This document shows positions 35,009 to 43,636 of a stretch of 64,000 nt of DNA, piece by piece. Position numbers and translations under genes: made by a program. This DNA is from an uncultured Lachnospiraceae bacterium (lineage in GTDB: Bacteria; Bacillota; Clostridia; Lachnospirales; Lachnospiraceae), in the NCBI GenBank assembly GCA_900554415.1, contig USGU01000015.1:1-64000 (forward strand). The letters run 5' to 3'. The notes beneath the pieces are model-generated. The model saw nothing but the letters and a program-made list of their open reading frames with translations, did no database searches and was not told the origin of the DNA. Positions within the stretch are counted from its first letter, which is position 1, and each line of letters starts with the position of its first letter.

Positions 35009-35055
35009 AGAGTTTGTTGACGGACTTATAAGCGAAGGGACAGATGTCTTTTTTG

Positions 35056-35115
35056 GTTAACATTTAGTTAACAGTTTATAAATTGATTGAAGTAGAAACG
35101 AAAGCGTGATAAAAT
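35056..35115 (+). promoter_or_regulatory. secA promoter with paired GTTAAC palindromes
   Basis: TTGAAG (35087-35092), 17-base spacer, TAAAAT (35110-35115). Two GTTAAC palindromes (35056-35061 and 35067-35072), 11 bp apart and so on the same helix face, lie just upstream of the -35. The promoter is reasonably supported; a regulator for the palindromes is only suggested. Confidence 0.55.
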
Positions 35116-35169
35116 AAAATGATAATGTTGATATCATATGATGAATAAAACACAAGGAGTTAATCAAAA

Positions 35170-37737
35170 ATGGGTTTTTTAGAAAAGATATTTGGAACAC
35201 ATAGCCAGAATGAACTGAAAAGAATTTATCCAATTGTTGACCATATTGAAGCACTGGAACCAGAGATGCAGAAGCTGTCTGATGAAGAATTGAGGGACAA
35301 GACCAGAGAGTTCAAGGAACGTCTTGGAAACGGGGAAACACTGGATGATATTCTTCCGGAAGCATTTGCAACCGTGCGCGAGGCGGCATCCCGTACACTT
35401 GGAATGCGTCATTACCGTGTACAGTTAATTGGTGGAATCATTTTGCATCAGGGACGTATTGCGGAAATGAGAACTGGTGAAGGTAAGACATTGGTTTCTA
35501 CACTCCCGGCATATTTGAATGCTTTGACCGGAGAAGGCGTACATATTGTCACGGTCAATGATTATCTGGCAAAGCGTGATGCGGAGTGGATGGGACAGGT
35601 TCATGAATTTCTGGGTCTGACTGTCGGTGTTGTGCTGAATTCCATGACAAATGATGAGCGTCGTGAAGCATATAACTGCGATATTACTTATGTGACGAAT
35701 AATGAACTCGGATTTGATTATCTGAGAGATAACATGGTTATCTACAAGGAACAGCTTGTGCAGAGAGGCATGAAATATGCCATTATCGATGAGGTGGACT
35801 CTGTACTGATTGATGAGGCGAGAACACCACTTATTATTTCCGGACAAAGCGGAAAATCAACAAGATTATATGAAGCATGCGATATACTTGCACGCCAGTT
35901 ACAGCGTGGAGAAGCCAGTGGGGAATTTTCCAAGATTGATGCGATTATGGGTGAGACCATCGAAGAGACCGGTGATTTCATTGTAAATGAAAAAGAAAAG
36001 AGCATAAACCTGACAGAAGATGGTGTCAAGAAAGTAGAACAGTTCTTCCACATTGACAACCTGGCAGACGCAGAAAATCTGGAAATCCAGCATAACATTA
36101 TTTTAGCACTCCGTGCACACAACCTGATGTTTAAAGATCAGGATTATGTAGTAAAAGACGATGAGGTTCTGATTGTAGATGAATTTACCGGACGTATTAT
36201 GCCGGGACGCCGTTATTCAGATGGCCTTCATCAGGCAATTGAAGCAAAAGAGCATGTAAAGGTTAAAAGAGAAAGCAGAACTCTGGCAACAATTACGTTC
36301 CAGAACTTGTTTAATAAATATGAGAAGAAGAGTGGTATGACGGGTACTGCCCTGACAGAAGAACAGGAGTTCCGTGATATTTACGGAATGGATGTTATTG
36401 AGATTCCGACCAATCTTCCGGTTCAGCGAGTAGACTTAAATGACGTAGTTTACAAGACAAAGAGAGAAAAATATCATGCCGTTATTCAGGAAATCTGTGC
36501 GGCACATGCCAAAGGACAGCCTGTTCTGGTTGGTACGATTACGATTGAAACCTCAGAATTACTTAGCAAAATGCTGTCAAGAGAAGGCATCCAGCATAAT
36601 GTATTGAATGCAAAATTTCATGAAAAAGAAGCAGAAATTGTAGCACAGGCAGGACAGCACGGTGCGGTAACAATTGCAACGAATATGGCTGGACGTGGTA
36701 CGGATATTAAGTTGGATGATGCTGCGAGAGAAGCAGGCGGTCTTAAGATTATCGGTACAGAGCGACATGAGTCCCGTCGTATTGACAATCAGCTCCGTGG
36801 ACGTTCCGGACGTCAGGGAGACCCGGGAGAATCCAGATTCTATCTGTCTCTGGAAGATGATCTGCTCAGACTGTTCGGCTCAGAACGTCTGATGGAAATT
36901 TTCAATGCTCTTGGAGTAGAAGAGGGAGAACAGATTGAACACAAAATGCTTTCCAATGCCATCGAAAAGGCACAGACAAAGATTGAAAATAATAACTTTG
37001 GAATCCGTAAGAATCTGTTGGAATATGACCAGGTAATGAATGAACAAAGAGAGATTATCTACGAAGAAAGACGTCGTGTACTGGATGGAGAAAGCATGCG
37101 TGAATCCATTTTCCATATGATTACAGACTTTGTGGAAAACGCTGTAGATGGAAATATTACCCCGGACCAGGATTATGAAGAATGGGACTTAATTGCACTG
37201 AACAGAGATTTACAGGATGTAATCCCAACATTACCATTGGTAACCCCAGAAGATGTGAAGGGAAAAGAAGTAAAACAACTGAAGCATCTGTTAAAAGAAC
37301 GTGCGGCAAAGGCTTACGAGGACAAAGAAGCAGAGTTCCCGGAAGCAGAACATTTACGAGAAGTAGAACGTGTATTCTTACTGCGTGTTATTGACGCAAA
37401 ATGGATGGCACATATTGATGATATGGACCAGCTCCGTCAGGGAATCGGTCTTCAGGCTTACGGTCAGAAAGACCCGCTGGTAGAGTACAAAATGCTTGGT
37501 TATGACATGTTTGGTGAAATGACAAGAGCCATCACACTTGATACGGTTCGTCTGCTGTTCCACGTAAAAGTAGAGCAGAAGGTAGAACGTGAACAGGTTG
37601 CCAAGGTAACAGGAACTAACAAGGATGAGTCTGTCACAAAGGCACCAAAGACACGGTCTGAGAAGAAGGTTTATCCGAATGACCCATGCCCATGCGGAAG
37701 CGGTAAGAAATATAAACAGTGTTGTGGAAGAAAATAA
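35170..37737 (+). CDS. secA: Preprotein translocase ATPase SecA
   Basis: Motor of the Sec export channel, 855 residues. Nucleotide-binding domain 1 has MRTGEGKTL (Lys106) and the DEAD-type box IIDEVDSVLIDE. The second ATPase half includes TNMAGRGTDIKL and RGRSGRQGDPG. The C-terminus keeps the zinc/SecB-type tail NDPCPCGSGKKYKQCCGRK. AAGGAG precedes the ATG. The prfB gene begins 32 bases later, the common Firmicute order secA-prfB. Confidence 0.98.
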   Translation: MGFLEKIFGTHSQNELKRIYPIVDHIEALEPEMQKLSDEELRDKTREFKERLGNGETLDDILPEAFATVREAASRTLGMRHYRVQLIGGIILHQGRIAEMRTGEGKTLVSTLPAYLNALTGEGVHIVTVNDYLAKRDAEWMGQVHEFLGLTVGVVLNSMTNDERREAYNCDITYVTNNELGFDYLRDNMVIYKEQLVQRGMKYAIIDEVDSVLIDEARTPLIISGQSGKSTRLYEACDILARQLQRGEASGEFSKIDAIMGETIEETGDFIVNEKEKSINLTEDGVKKVEQFFHIDNLADAENLEIQHNIILALRAHNLMFKDQDYVVKDDEVLIVDEFTGRIMPGRRYSDGLHQAIEAKEHVKVKRESRTLATITFQNLFNKYEKKSGMTGTALTEEQEFRDIYGMDVIEIPTNLPVQRVDLNDVVYKTKREKYHAVIQEICAAHAKGQPVLVGTITIETSELLSKMLSREGIQHNVLNAKFHEKEAEIVAQAGQHGAVTIATNMAGRGTDIKLDDAAREAGGLKIIGTERHESRRIDNQLRGRSGRQGDPGESRFYLSLEDDLLRLFGSERLMEIFNALGVEEGEQIEHKMLSNAIEKAQTKIENNNFGIRKNLLEYDQVMNEQREIIYEERRRVLDGESMRESIFHMITDFVENAVDGNITPDQDYEEWDLIALNRDLQDVIPTLPLVTPEDVKGKEVKQLKHLLKERAAKAYEDKEAEFPEAEHLREVERVFLLRVIDAKWMAHIDDMDQLRQGIGLQAYGQKDPLVEYKMLGYDMFGEMTRAITLDTVRLLFHVKVEQKVEREQVAKVTGTNKDESVTKAPKTRSEKKVYPNDPCPCGSGKKYKQCCGRK

Positions 37738-37769
37738 TATAAAAAATTAGCAAGATGAGAGGTGATAGA

Positions 37770-38874
37770 GTGGTTGCATTAGACGAATTCAAGGTAACGC
37801 TGAATGCGTATGATGAGCCTCTGAAAGAAATGAGGGATTCACTTTGACCTTCCGGCAAAGGAACGGCAGGTGGAAGAATTAGAACGGAGTATAGAAAAGC
37901 CGGAGTTTTGGGATGATGCACAGGAATCCCAAAAAGTAATGAAGCAGTTAAAAGTGTTGAAAGAGTTTCTGGAACAAATCAAAGAACTTACAATGCTATA
38001 TGAAGATACAGGTATGTTGATTGAAATGGCAGAGGAAGAAGAGGATGAATCTCTGATTCCGGATATCCGTAAGGATTTGAAGAAGTTTGAGAAAGAATTT
38101 GAGACTTTGAAAATCCGTATTCTGCTGTCAGGCGAATATGATTCTAAGAATGCCATTGTCACGTTACATGCCGGAGCTGGCGGTACGGACAGTTGTGACT
38201 GGGTAAATATGATGTATCGTATGTACTCCAGATATGCACAGAACAAAGGATTTGGAATTACGGTGCTGGATTATCAGGATGGAGATATTACCGGACTTAA
38301 GGGAATCACGTTTGAAGTGAGCGGTGAAAATGCCTATGGCTATTTTCAGTCTGAAAAAGGGGTTCACAGGCTGGTCCGTATTTCTCCGTTTAACGCAGCA
38401 GGAAAACGTCAGACTTCTTTTGCATCCTGCGATGTACTTCCAAGTATTGATGATGATGTGGCAGTAGAAATCCGCGAAGAGGATTTGAAAATAGACACGT
38501 ATCGTGCCAGTGGAGCCGGTGGACAGCATATTAATAAGACATCATCTGCGGTGCGTATTACCCATCTTCCAACGGGAATCGTGGTACAGTGTCAGAATGA
38601 ACGTTCCCAGCTATTTAATAAAGATAAGGCAATGCAGATGCTGCGTGCCAAGCTTTATATGCTGGAAAAGCAGAAACAGGAAGAAAAAATGTCTGGCATC
38701 CGTGGAGAAGTCTGCGACATTAACTTTGGAAATCAGATACGTTCGTATATTATGCATCCGTATACACTTGTGAAGGACCACAGGACAAACGAAGAAAATG
38801 GAAACGTAACGGCAGTCATTGATGGTGACTTGGACCAGTTTATTAACGCATATTTAAAACAGAGGAGCAGCTAA
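37770..38874 (+). CDS. prfB: Peptide chain release factor 2, programmed +1 frameshift
   Basis: Release factor for UGA/UAA stops. Translation starts at GTG 37770 (GAGAGGTGA upstream), reads 25 codons to CTT at 37842, meets an in-frame TGA at 37845-37847 and shifts +1, resuming at GAC 37846. The coding parts are 37770-37844 and 37846-38874, giving about 367 residues. The slip site CTT-TGA-C and an SD-like aggg (37833-37836) a few bases before it are the classic autoregulatory arrangement: scarce RF2 increases shifting. Downstream are the peptidyl-release loop GAGGQH and the stop-reading SPF of ISPFN. The hom gene starts two bases after the stop. Confidence 0.96.
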
Positions 38875-38876
38875 GG

Positions 38877-40091
38877 ATGAGAATTGCAGTATTGGGTTAT
38901 GGAACTGTTGGCTCAGGTGTGGTAGAAGTACTGGAGAGAAACCGGGAGATTATCTCCGCAAGAGCAGGAAAAGAAATTGAAGTAAAGTACATTCTGGATT
39001 TGAAGGATTTTTCCGGACAGAAGATACAGGAAAAGATTGTACATGAATATGATATTATTTTAAATGACGAGGAAGTAGAAATTGTCGTAGAGGCCATGGG
39101 CGGTATTGAGCCGGCTTATACTTATGTAAAGAATGCACTTCTTGCAGGCAAGAGCGTGGTTTCTTCTAATAAGGCACTGGTTGCAAAATACGGTGCGGAA
39201 CTGATGAAAATTGCACGCGAAAAGCATGTGAATTTTTTGTTTGAGGCAAGTGTGGGAGGCGGAATTCCAATCCTGCGTGCACTTGGTTCTTCTCTTACAG
39301 GAGATGAAATTGAGAAAATTACAGGTATTTTAAATGGAACAACCAATTATATGATGACAAAAATGTTCTATGAAGGTGCAGACTATGCCGCCGTTCTCAA
39401 AGAAGCGCAGGCAAATGGATTTGCAGAGGCAGACCCTACAGCAGATGTGGAAGGGTATGATGCCTGTAGAAAGATTGCCATTCTGACTTCTATTATTTCT
39501 GGAAAGATGGTGGATTTCGAGGAAATTTACACAGAAGGTATCAGTAAAATCACCACAGAGGATATGAAGTATGCCAAAGCACTTGGAATGACGGTGAAGC
39601 TGCTTGCTGAGTGTGAAAAGGTGGATGGAAAGTGGTTTGCCCAGGTAGCGCCTTGTCTGCTTTCAAAGGAACACCCGCTTTACAGTGTAAATGAAGTCTT
39701 CAATGCAGTTTTTGTAAAGGGTAATATGCTTGGAGATGCGATGTTCTATGGAAGCGGAGCCGGAAAGCTTCCGACTGCCAGTGCAGTTGTGGCTGATATT
39801 GTGGCAGAAGCGAAAAATCCGCATACAGATATTATGAATTTCTGGACAGAAGAGAAACTGGAACTGGAAAAGCACACAGAAATCACGAGACGATTCCTGG
39901 TAAGAATACAGGGAAATCAGGAGGAACTTGCAGATTGTATCCAGAAAGATTTTGGAGAAGTACAGTATGTGAATCTGGAAGAACTTTCTGGAGAGTTTGG
40001 ATTTGTGACTCCTGTAATGACAGAAGGTGCATATCTGGAAAAGGCAAAGAACTATCCACAGATTTGCCATATGCTCAGGGTGGAAGAGTAA
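38877..40091 (+). CDS. hom: Homoserine dehydrogenase
   Basis: A 404-residue enzyme reducing aspartate semialdehyde to homoserine for threonine, methionine and isoleucine. It starts with the NAD(P) fold IAVLGYGTVGSGVVEVLERN; other marks are SVVSSNKALVAKYG, EASVGGGIPILRALG and GILNGTTNYMMTKM. A C-terminal ACT-type domain (about residues 340-404) suggests feedback control. Tight spacing to prfB suggests co-transcription. Aspartate kinase follows, so the branch point steps are neighbours. Confidence 0.96.
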   Translation: MRIAVLGYGTVGSGVVEVLERNREIISARAGKEIEVKYILDLKDFSGQKIQEKIVHEYDIILNDEEVEIVVEAMGGIEPAYTYVKNALLAGKSVVSSNKALVAKYGAELMKIAREKHVNFLFEASVGGGIPILRALGSSLTGDEIEKITGILNGTTNYMMTKMFYEGADYAAVLKEAQANGFAEADPTADVEGYDACRKIAILTSIISGKMVDFEEIYTEGISKITTEDMKYAKALGMTVKLLAECEKVDGKWFAQVAPCLLSKEHPLYSVNEVFNAVFVKGNMLGDAMFYGSGAGKLPTASAVVADIVAEAKNPHTDIMNFWTEEKLELEKHTEITRRFLVRIQGNQEELADCIQKDFGEVQYVNLEELSGEFGFVTPVMTEGAYLEKAKNYPQICHMLRVEE

Positions 40092-40166
40092 TATACGCTG
40101 AAAAGCATAAGTGCACATTTGTGTTTTACTATGGGACTGGGGTAGCAGAAAGCCCTGATACATATA

Positions 40167-40241
40167 ATGAAAAAAGGAAAGAAAAGTGGCATTGTCTGGG
40201 AAGAAGGTTATCGTCTGATGAACCACTTGCCGGATGAGTAG
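40167..40241 (+). CDS. Possible 24-codon leader peptide before lysC
   Basis: An ATG-to-TAG frame of 24 residues, MKKGKKSGIVWEEGYRLMNH and four more, begins 75 bases after hom and ends ten bases before the lysC start, its stop touching the lysC ribosome binding site. Four of residues 2-6 are Lys. I see no clear SD for it. It could be a leader peptide or a chance frame; nothing else occupies the hom-lysC gap. Confidence 0.3.
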   Translation: MKKGKKSGIVWEEGYRLMNHLPDE

Positions 40242-40250
40242 GAGGAAGAA

Positions 40251-41459
40251 ATGCTGGTAGTAAAAAAATTTGGAGGCAGTTCTGTTGCAGATTCAGAACG
40301 TATCTTTAATGTAGCCAGACGCTGCGCGGAAGAATTTCAATGTGGAAATGACGTAGTTGTTGTGCTGTCTGCCATGGGAGATACAACGGATGAACTTCTG
40401 GCAAAGGCTGCGGAAATCAATCCGTATCCGTCCAAACGTGAATTGGATATGCTTTTAACAACCGGAGAGCAGGTGTCAGTAGCGCTTTTGGCTATGGCAC
40501 TGCAATATCTGCAGGTGCCTGCTATTTCGTTGAATGCATTTCAGGTAAAAATGCATGGAACAGCAAGATACAGCAATTCCAGATTTAAAAAGATTGATAC
40601 AGACCGAATCGAGCATGAATTAGAAGGACGGAAAATCGTTATTGTAACCGGATTCCAGGCAGTCAATAAGTATGATGATTATGTAACACTTGGACGAGGT
40701 GGTTCTGATACGACAGCAGTAGCGCTTGCGGCAGCGCTGCATGCAGATAAGTGTGAAATATTTACAGATGTGGATGGTGTTTATACAGCGGACCCACGTA
40801 TTGTGCCGAATGCCAGAAAGATTGAAGAGATTACATACGATGAAATGCTGGAACTGGCTACATCTGGTGCAAAGGTTCTGCATAATCGTTCTGTGGAAAT
40901 GGCAAAAAAATATGGTGTGGAGCTTGTAGTACGCTCCAGTCTGAATACAGAAGAAGGAACTGTGGTTAAGGAGGAAGTCGAAGTGGAAAAAATGTTAATT
41001 ACCGGTGTGGCAGCGGATAGAAATACAGCCAGAATCTCAGTGCTTGGCATTGATGACAAGCCGGGAACTGCGTTTAAAATATTCAATGTGCTTGCGAAAA
41101 ATAATATTAATGTGGATATTATTCTTCAGTCTGTAGGAAGAAACGGAACCAAGGACATTTCTTTTACTGTTTCAGAAGATGACTTGAAAGAAGCAATGGA
41201 AATCCTGGAGGCAAAGAAAAAATCTCTGACGATTAAGGAAATTACCTGCGATAAAGAAGTTGCCAAGATTTCGATTGTTGGTGCAGGAATGCTCACCAAT
41301 CCGGGAGTTGCTGCAACGATGTTTGAATCTCTCTTTAATTCGAACATTAATATCAATATGATTTCTACATCTGAAATCCGTATTACTGTATTGATTGATG
41401 AGAAAGATACAGATAAGGCTCTGGTGGCAGTCCATGATGGCTTTGGACTGGAAGATTAA
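40251..41459 (+). CDS. lysC: Aspartate kinase
   Basis: A 402-residue kinase of the aspartate family, catalysing the first step toward lysine, threonine and methionine. The kinase domain starts LVVKKFGGSSVADSERI and includes the aspartate/ATP segments LLTTGEQVS, TLGRGGSDTTAVALA and EIFTDVDGVYTADPR. Two C-terminal ACT domains (about 265-335 and 345-402; GKPGTA-like DDKPGTAFKIFN and MLTNPGVAATMFESL) are the allosteric part. Preceded by AGGAGG. Feedback by lysine and/or threonine is expected but cannot be told from the sequence. Confidence 0.96.
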   Translation: MLVVKKFGGSSVADSERIFNVARRCAEEFQCGNDVVVVLSAMGDTTDELLAKAAEINPYPSKRELDMLLTTGEQVSVALLAMALQYLQVPAISLNAFQVKMHGTARYSNSRFKKIDTDRIEHELEGRKIVIVTGFQAVNKYDDYVTLGRGGSDTTAVALAAALHADKCEIFTDVDGVYTADPRIVPNARKIEEITYDEMLELATSGAKVLHNRSVEMAKKYGVELVVRSSLNTEEGTVVKEEVEVEKMLITGVAADRNTARISVLGIDDKPGTAFKIFNVLAKNNINVDIILQSVGRNGTKDISFTVSEDDLKEAMEILEAKKKSLTIKEITCDKEVAKISIVGAGMLTNPGVAATMFESLFNSNININMISTSEIRITVLIDEKDTDKALVAVHDGFGLED

Positions 41460-41473
41460 TTTGGAGTTGTGGA

Positions 41474-41512
41474 TTTAATCCCTATGGGAATTGCATTCAT
41501 ATAGGGATTAAA
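41474..41512 (+). terminator. First hairpin after lysC
   Basis: Perfect 12-bp stem tttaatccctat (41474-41485) and atagggattaaa (41501-41512), with a 15-base loop. Confidence 0.7.
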
Positions 41513-41545
41513 AGCACAGAGAATGATTACACAGAAAATAATATG

Positions 41546-41593
41546 AAAATGTCAGTGTGACCGGAAGAGGCTTCCTTGTTACACTGACATTTT
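41546..41593. terminator. Bidirectional terminator between lysC and CYTH gene
   Basis: Perfect 13-bp stem aaaatgtcagtgt (41546-41558) and acactgacatttt (41581-41593) followed by TTT on the plus strand. It abuts the stop codon of the converging CYTH gene. Confidence 0.8.
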
Positions 41594-42037
41594 TTATCGT
41601 TTTGATAAATTGCTGTTCTGATAAGCCGGATTGGAAGTGACTTCTTCGGAAAACCATTCTGGTGGAAGAAAAGCAAGGGCATCTTCTTCTGAAGAAAATT
41701 CCACCTCAGCAAGTACCAGTGGAGCAAGTGCACCGCGAAAGATATCCAGTTCAATGGTATGACTGGAATCCAGTGGAATACGATATCTTTCCTTTGAAAT
41801 CAGATTGCCGTCTATCTTAGTAAGAAGATGTTGATAAGCTTCTTCCATGAGCGGAAGATTGTATTCTTCCCGTATCATAAGACCGGCAGATTTGTAGGTG
41901 AGTTCGTATTTGGCGCCATCTTTGCGGATTCTTACGACCGGATTGGTGCAGAGGTAACCCTGTTCCAGTGTTGTATGTGGATAAGAATCCAGATTGACGG
42001 GCAGTTCCTTTATTAAAAATTTGCGTTCGATTTCCAT
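41594..42037 (-). CDS. CYTH-domain protein
   Basis: A 147-residue CYTH (triphosphate tunnel metalloenzyme) protein. It starts MEIERKFLI with the ExExK motif that binds metal and triphosphate; further charged strands follow (VVRIRKDGAKYELTYKS, ELDIFRG, AEVEFSSEE). Bacterial members hydrolyse inorganic tri-polyphosphate or are adenylate-cyclase-like; which applies is unknown. Single gene with its own promoter (42151-42179) and a leader containing several compact hairpins (42082-42128). Confidence 0.9.
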   Translation of the reverse strand: MEIERKFLIKELPVNLDSYPHTTLEQGYLCTNPVVRIRKDGAKYELTYKSAGLMIREEYNLPLMEEAYQHLLTKIDGNLISKERYRIPLDSSHTIELDIFRGALAPLVLAEVEFSSEEDALAFLPPEWFSEEVTSNPAYQNSNLSKR

Positions 42038-42081
42038 GAGGGTTGTTCCTTTCTGATTATGGGAATAAAGGTTGCTGATAC

Positions 42082-42128
42082 CGGATTGCTCCGTACTGCG
42101 TACTTTCGCAGGCCTGAGGCGGATGCCT
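42082..42128 (-). promoter_or_regulatory. Structured leader of the CYTH gene (candidate RNA element)
   Basis: Within the minus-strand leader three small perfect hairpins follow each other: AGGC-atcc-GCCT (42117-42128), CTGCG-aaagta-CGCAG (42096-42111) and CGGA-gcaa-TCCG (42082-42093, GNRA loop). The segment is GC-rich in an otherwise AT-rich gap. It does not match a riboswitch class that I can name. The same DNA lies upstream of the divergent DJ-1 promoter. Confidence 0.4.
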
Positions 42129-42150
42129 GACCTTTTACCCTGGTAGCATC

Positions 42151-42179
42151 ATTATAAGAAAAATTTCATAGTTTTACAA
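42151..42179 (-). promoter_or_regulatory. CYTH gene promoter
   Basis: On the minus strand TTGTAA (42174-42179), 17-base spacer, TATAAT (42151-42156). Transcription should start near 42144, placing the hairpin cluster at the 5' end of the mRNA. Confidence 0.7.
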
Positions 42180-42190
42180 GATTTGTATCA

Positions 42191-42219
42191 TTGCTTTTCC
42201 AGTAGGACTCTGATAGAAT
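42191..42219 (+). promoter_or_regulatory. Promoter of DJ-1 family gene
   Basis: TTGCTT (42191-42196), 17-base spacer, TAGAAT (42214-42219), about 100 bases before the DJ-1 start. It diverges from the CYTH promoter. Confidence 0.5.
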
Positions 42220-42319
42220 CTGTTTAGAAAACAGATGTTCAGATTTCCGAAATGGAGCTTTATAGAACAAAATTTATGAAACAAAATTTACAGGACAGAA
42301 TCGTAGAAAGGAAAATGGT

Positions 42320-42871
42320 ATGAGCGAAGTAGTATTATTATTAGCAGATGGATTTGAAGAAATAGAAGGACTTACTGTTGTGGATGTACTTAGAAGAGCA
42401 GGAATTTCCCTTACCACTGCTTCTATTATGAAGCGGGAGCAGGTGACCGGCGCCCATCAGATACAGGTAAAGGCGGATTGTCTGATGGAGGAAACAGATT
42501 TCTCTGACACGAAGATGGTGGTTCTTCCGGGAGGACTTGGCGGAATGCAGAACCTGGAGGCGCATGAAAGTGTGCGGGAATTATTGAGACAATTTGCAAG
42601 GGAGCAGCGTTATATCGGTGCAATCTGCGCAGCGCCTACTATTCTTGGAAGAATGGGCCTTCTGGAAGGTAAACGGGCAGTATGTTATCCTTCTATGGAA
42701 GATGGTCTTGTGGGGGCAGAAGTCTGCTATGAAGGTGTTGTGGCGGATGGAACCATCATAACCGGACGTGGAATGGGTGTATCCATTGATTTTGCACTCC
42801 GCTTAGTCGAGGCGCTTCGGGACGAGACACTGGCAGATGAAATTGCAGAACAGATAGTATATCAGAAGTAA
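42320..42871 (+). CDS. DJ-1/PfpI family protein
   Basis: A 183-residue DJ-1/ThiJ-type protein. The reactive cysteine is Cys103 in the nucleophile elbow GAICAAPT, with the conserved acidic residue in ADGFEEIEG. Members act as glyoxalase/deglycase-like or chaperone-like stress proteins; the precise reaction cannot be decided. The SD is AAAGGA. A lipoprotein gene follows after 12 bases and is probably in the same transcript. Confidence 0.92.
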   Translation: MSEVVLLLADGFEEIEGLTVVDVLRRAGISLTTASIMKREQVTGAHQIQVKADCLMEETDFSDTKMVVLPGGLGGMQNLEAHESVRELLRQFAREQRYIGAICAAPTILGRMGLLEGKRAVCYPSMEDGLVGAEVCYEGVVADGTIITGRGMGVSIDFALRLVEALRDETLADEIAEQIVYQK

Positions 42872-42883
42872 GGAGTTTTAGCT

Positions 42884-43543
42884 ATGAAAAAAATAGTATG
42901 CTATCTTCTGATTGCTGTTATGTTGCTGGCGGGCTGCGGAAAGAAAGATTTGAAAGCGGCAGAATATGTGCGTGCGGATCTGGAATTGATTTTTCAGGGG
43001 GAGACGCAGGAAGCAAAAGAATTTCTGGATGCTTCGTCCAGTGATTTGAAAAAAGTATATGAAAATGGGATTCAGAGTTTTGTAGAAAACTATTTGATAA
43101 TTGATACGGACGAAGAAAACGAAGAAAGTGGAAATGTCAGTGTATATAGCTATTATGTGGAGGAAATCTTCCGTACAATGAAGTATCAGGTAGGCGAAGC
43201 AGTAGAAAAAGACAAAGATACCTACGAAGTAACCGTTACCTATCAGCCGGCAGACGTATTTGTACAGTTCGCTGAAAAACTGCAGGAAGAATCAGCAAAG
43301 ATCCGACAGAAGCAGGAGGAGGGGCAGTATACTGGAACCGAGGAAGAACAAAAGCAGGCAATGATGGAAGAATATGTGACAGCTTCCTATGAACTTCTAG
43401 GCGAGTCCTATTCCCAGATGCAGTACAAAGAGGCAGAAGAATTTACTTTTACCGTGACCAGAAGTGAGAAGAACCAGCCGCAGATGTCAGAGGATGAGAT
43501 TAATCAGTTTATTGTACAAATTTTATTGCTTGATAAACTGTAA
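42884..43543 (+). CDS. Lipoprotein of unknown function
   Basis: A 219-residue lipoprotein: MKKIVCYLLIAVMLLAGC with lipidated Cys18. The mature part is Glu/Gln-rich and predicted helical, including EKLQEESAKIRQKQEEGQYT and a possible coiled coil at about residues 125-165. Similar small lipoproteins are common in Clostridia without known function. It follows the DJ-1 gene closely and is followed by the tig promoter, which overlaps its end. Confidence 0.7.
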   Translation: MKKIVCYLLIAVMLLAGCGKKDLKAAEYVRADLELIFQGETQEAKEFLDASSSDLKKVYENGIQSFVENYLIIDTDEENEESGNVSVYSYYVEEIFRTMKYQVGEAVEKDKDTYEVTVTYQPADVFVQFAEKLQEESAKIRQKQEEGQYTGTEEEQKQAMMEEYVTASYELLGESYSQMQYKEAEEFTFTVTRSEKNQPQMSEDEINQFIVQILLLDKL

Positions 43544-43558
43544 AAGTTGTGTTATACT
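43530..43558 (+). promoter_or_regulatory. tig promoter
   Basis: TTGATA (43530-43535), 17-base spacer, TATACT (43553-43558). A second TATAAT-like sequence lies at about 43614 but has no convincing -35. Confidence 0.65.
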
Positions 43559-43636
43559 CTTAGAATCAGTGTAATGTAGATAAGTCTGTCGACTTTTCAC
43601 GAATATAATTGGTGTATAATTAGGAGGAAAATTGTA

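Noticed and set aside
37842..37850. Nonsense mutation making prfB a pseudogene
   Set aside because: The stop is in the CTT-TGA-C frameshift context with an SD-like sequence upstream, and the downstream frame is intact with GGQ; this is programmed.
40092..40237. Continuation of a protein-coding frame through the hom-lysC gap
   Set aside because: That frame is antiphase to hom, lacks a start signal and shows no recognisable domain.
42061..42150. Small SRP RNA because of ggtcagg and accagg words
   Set aside because: The conserved SRP core (ggaaggaagca type loop) is missing and the pairing is different.
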